Made by a program: the position numbers and the translations under genes. 13,675 nucleotides of DNA from Ruminococcaceae bacterium UBA3323. Its GTDB lineage: Bacteria > Bacillota > Clostridia > Oscillospirales > Acutalibacteraceae. The stretch is from NCBI GenBank assembly GCA_002361935.1, contig DESD01000051.1:1-13675 (forward strand). Reading direction: 5' to 3'. Below are positions 12,939-13,675 of this stretch, piece after piece (the stretch's first letter is position 1; each line of letters starts with the position of its first letter). The notes beneath the pieces are model-generated. The model was given only the letters and a program-made list of their open reading frames with translations. It was not told where the DNA came from and searched no databases.

Positions 12939-13675
12939 ATGTTAGATATAAGATTCGTAAGGGAAAATCCCGAAATAGTTAAGGAGAATATTAAAAAGAA
13001 GTTTCAGAAGGACAAGCTTCCCCTTGTAGACGAGGTTATTGCTCTTGATGAGGAAAGAAGAGATACGCAGAAAAAAGCCGACGAGCTTCGTTCAAACAGA
13101 AACAGGATTTCAAAGGAAATCGGTGCTTTAATGGCACAGGGCAAAAAGGAAGAGGGTATGGCGCTTCGTCAGAAGGTTAAGGAGCAGGCAGACGAACTGG
13201 AAGAGCTTTCAAAAAAGGAAGCGGAGCTTAGCGAGCGTGTTACCACCATTATGATGACCATTCCGAATATTATTGATGACAGCGTTCCGATTGGTAAGGA
13301 TGACAGCGAAAATGTTGAAATTCAGAAATACGGCGACCCCGTTGTTCCGGATTATGAAATCCCCTACCATACCGATATTATGGATAGATTCAACGGTATA
13401 GATCTTGATGCCGCAGGTAAGGTTGCAGGAAACGGCTTCTATTATCTTATGGGCGATATTGCAAGGTTGCATTCGGCTGTGCTTGCTTATGCCCGTGATT
13501 TTATGATAAACAGGGGCTTCACTTACTGCATTCCGCCCTATATGATTCGTTCTGCCGTTGTTGACGGCGTTATGAGCTTTGCGGAAATGGATGCCATGAT
13601 GTATAAAATAGAGGGCGAGGATCTTTATCTGATCGGAACCTCAGAGCATTCCATGATCGGTAAGTTTATTGATAC
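12939..13675 (+). CDS. serS: Seryl-tRNA synthetase, 5' part (cut by the window end)
   Basis: An open frame of 245 codons runs to the window edge without a stop; family length is about 420-430, so roughly the last 40 percent is missing. It charges tRNA-Ser with serine. The N-terminal MLDIRFVRENPEIVKENIKK and the following charged coiled-coil arm (about 25-100) that grips tRNA-Ser are typical. The start of the class II catalytic core follows (FYYLMGDIARLHSAVLAYA), then LIGTSEHSMIGKFID. Motifs 2 and 3 lie beyond the window. It starts 11 nt after parB; AGGAG at 12918-12922 is 16 nt away, too far for an ideal site, so coupling to parB is likely. Confidence 0.95.
   Translation, partial: MLDIRFVRENPEIVKENIKKKFQKDKLPLVDEVIALDEERRDTQKKADELRSNRNRISKEIGALMAQGKKEEGMALRQKVKEQADELEELSKKEAELSERVTTIMMTIPNIIDDSVPIGKDDSENVEIQKYGDPVVPDYEIPYHTDIMDRFNGIDLDAAGKVAGNGFYYLMGDIARLHSAVLAYARDFMINRGFTYCIPPYMIRSAVVDGVMSFAEMDAMMYKIEGEDLYLIGTSEHSMIGKFID

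Overview
The window is the conserved 'origin-side' gene block of a Firmicute. The order rpmH-rnpA-yidD-yidC-jag(khpB)-mnmE-mnmG-rsmG-noc-like-parA(soj)-parB(spo0J)-serS matches the Bacillus/Clostridia arrangement. AT-rich intergenic DNA, B. subtilis-type SigA promoters, GGAGG-type ribosome binding sites and the style of dispersed palindromic repeats suggest a Clostridia genome, probably a gut Ruminococcaceae/Oscillospiraceae relative. That placement is an inference, not a measured identity.

Left part (1-2830): accessory DNA, largely on the minus strand. At the very edge are the first 10 bases of a minus-strand gene with a good Shine-Dalgarno. Before it lie two tandem, minus-strand, self-contained transcription units of about 160-170 nt. 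Each has its own TTGACC-N17-TAnAAT promoter, a long imperfect hairpin and a UUCG-tetraloop terminator. Promoters and terminators are almost identical between the two units, but the transcribed interior differs in sequence while keeping the same fold. I cannot assign them to a known RNA family. Then come dispersed palindromic repeats, a histidine phosphatase gene (-), an XRE-type regulator (+) that shares an overlapping divergent promoter region with it, and a methylthioadenosine/S-adenosylhomocysteine nucleosidase gene mtnN (-).

Centre (2831-6047): divergent promoters separate mtnN from the rpmH operon. Between the consensus rpmH promoter and rpmH lies a 278-bp element with near-perfect 24-bp terminal inverted repeats and two internal hairpin arms. 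It is either a MITE-like insertion, a structured 5' leader, or both. rpmH, rnpA, yidD, yidC and jag follow with 4-bp overlaps or short gaps: ribosomal protein L34, the RNase P protein, membrane-protein insertion factors and an RNA-binding protein. A strong intrinsic terminator follows jag.

Right part (6048-13675): mnmE-mnmG-rsmG (tRNA wobble-U modification and 16S rRNA m7G methylation), closed by an intrinsic terminator. Next is a separately promoted noc-like ParB paralogue, then a 307-bp intergenic region with two parS sites beside a clear parA promoter. parA-parB (chromosome segregation) and the 5' part of serS (cut by the window end) follow. dnaA and an evident DnaA-box cluster are not visible, although many relatives carry dnaA next to rpmH.
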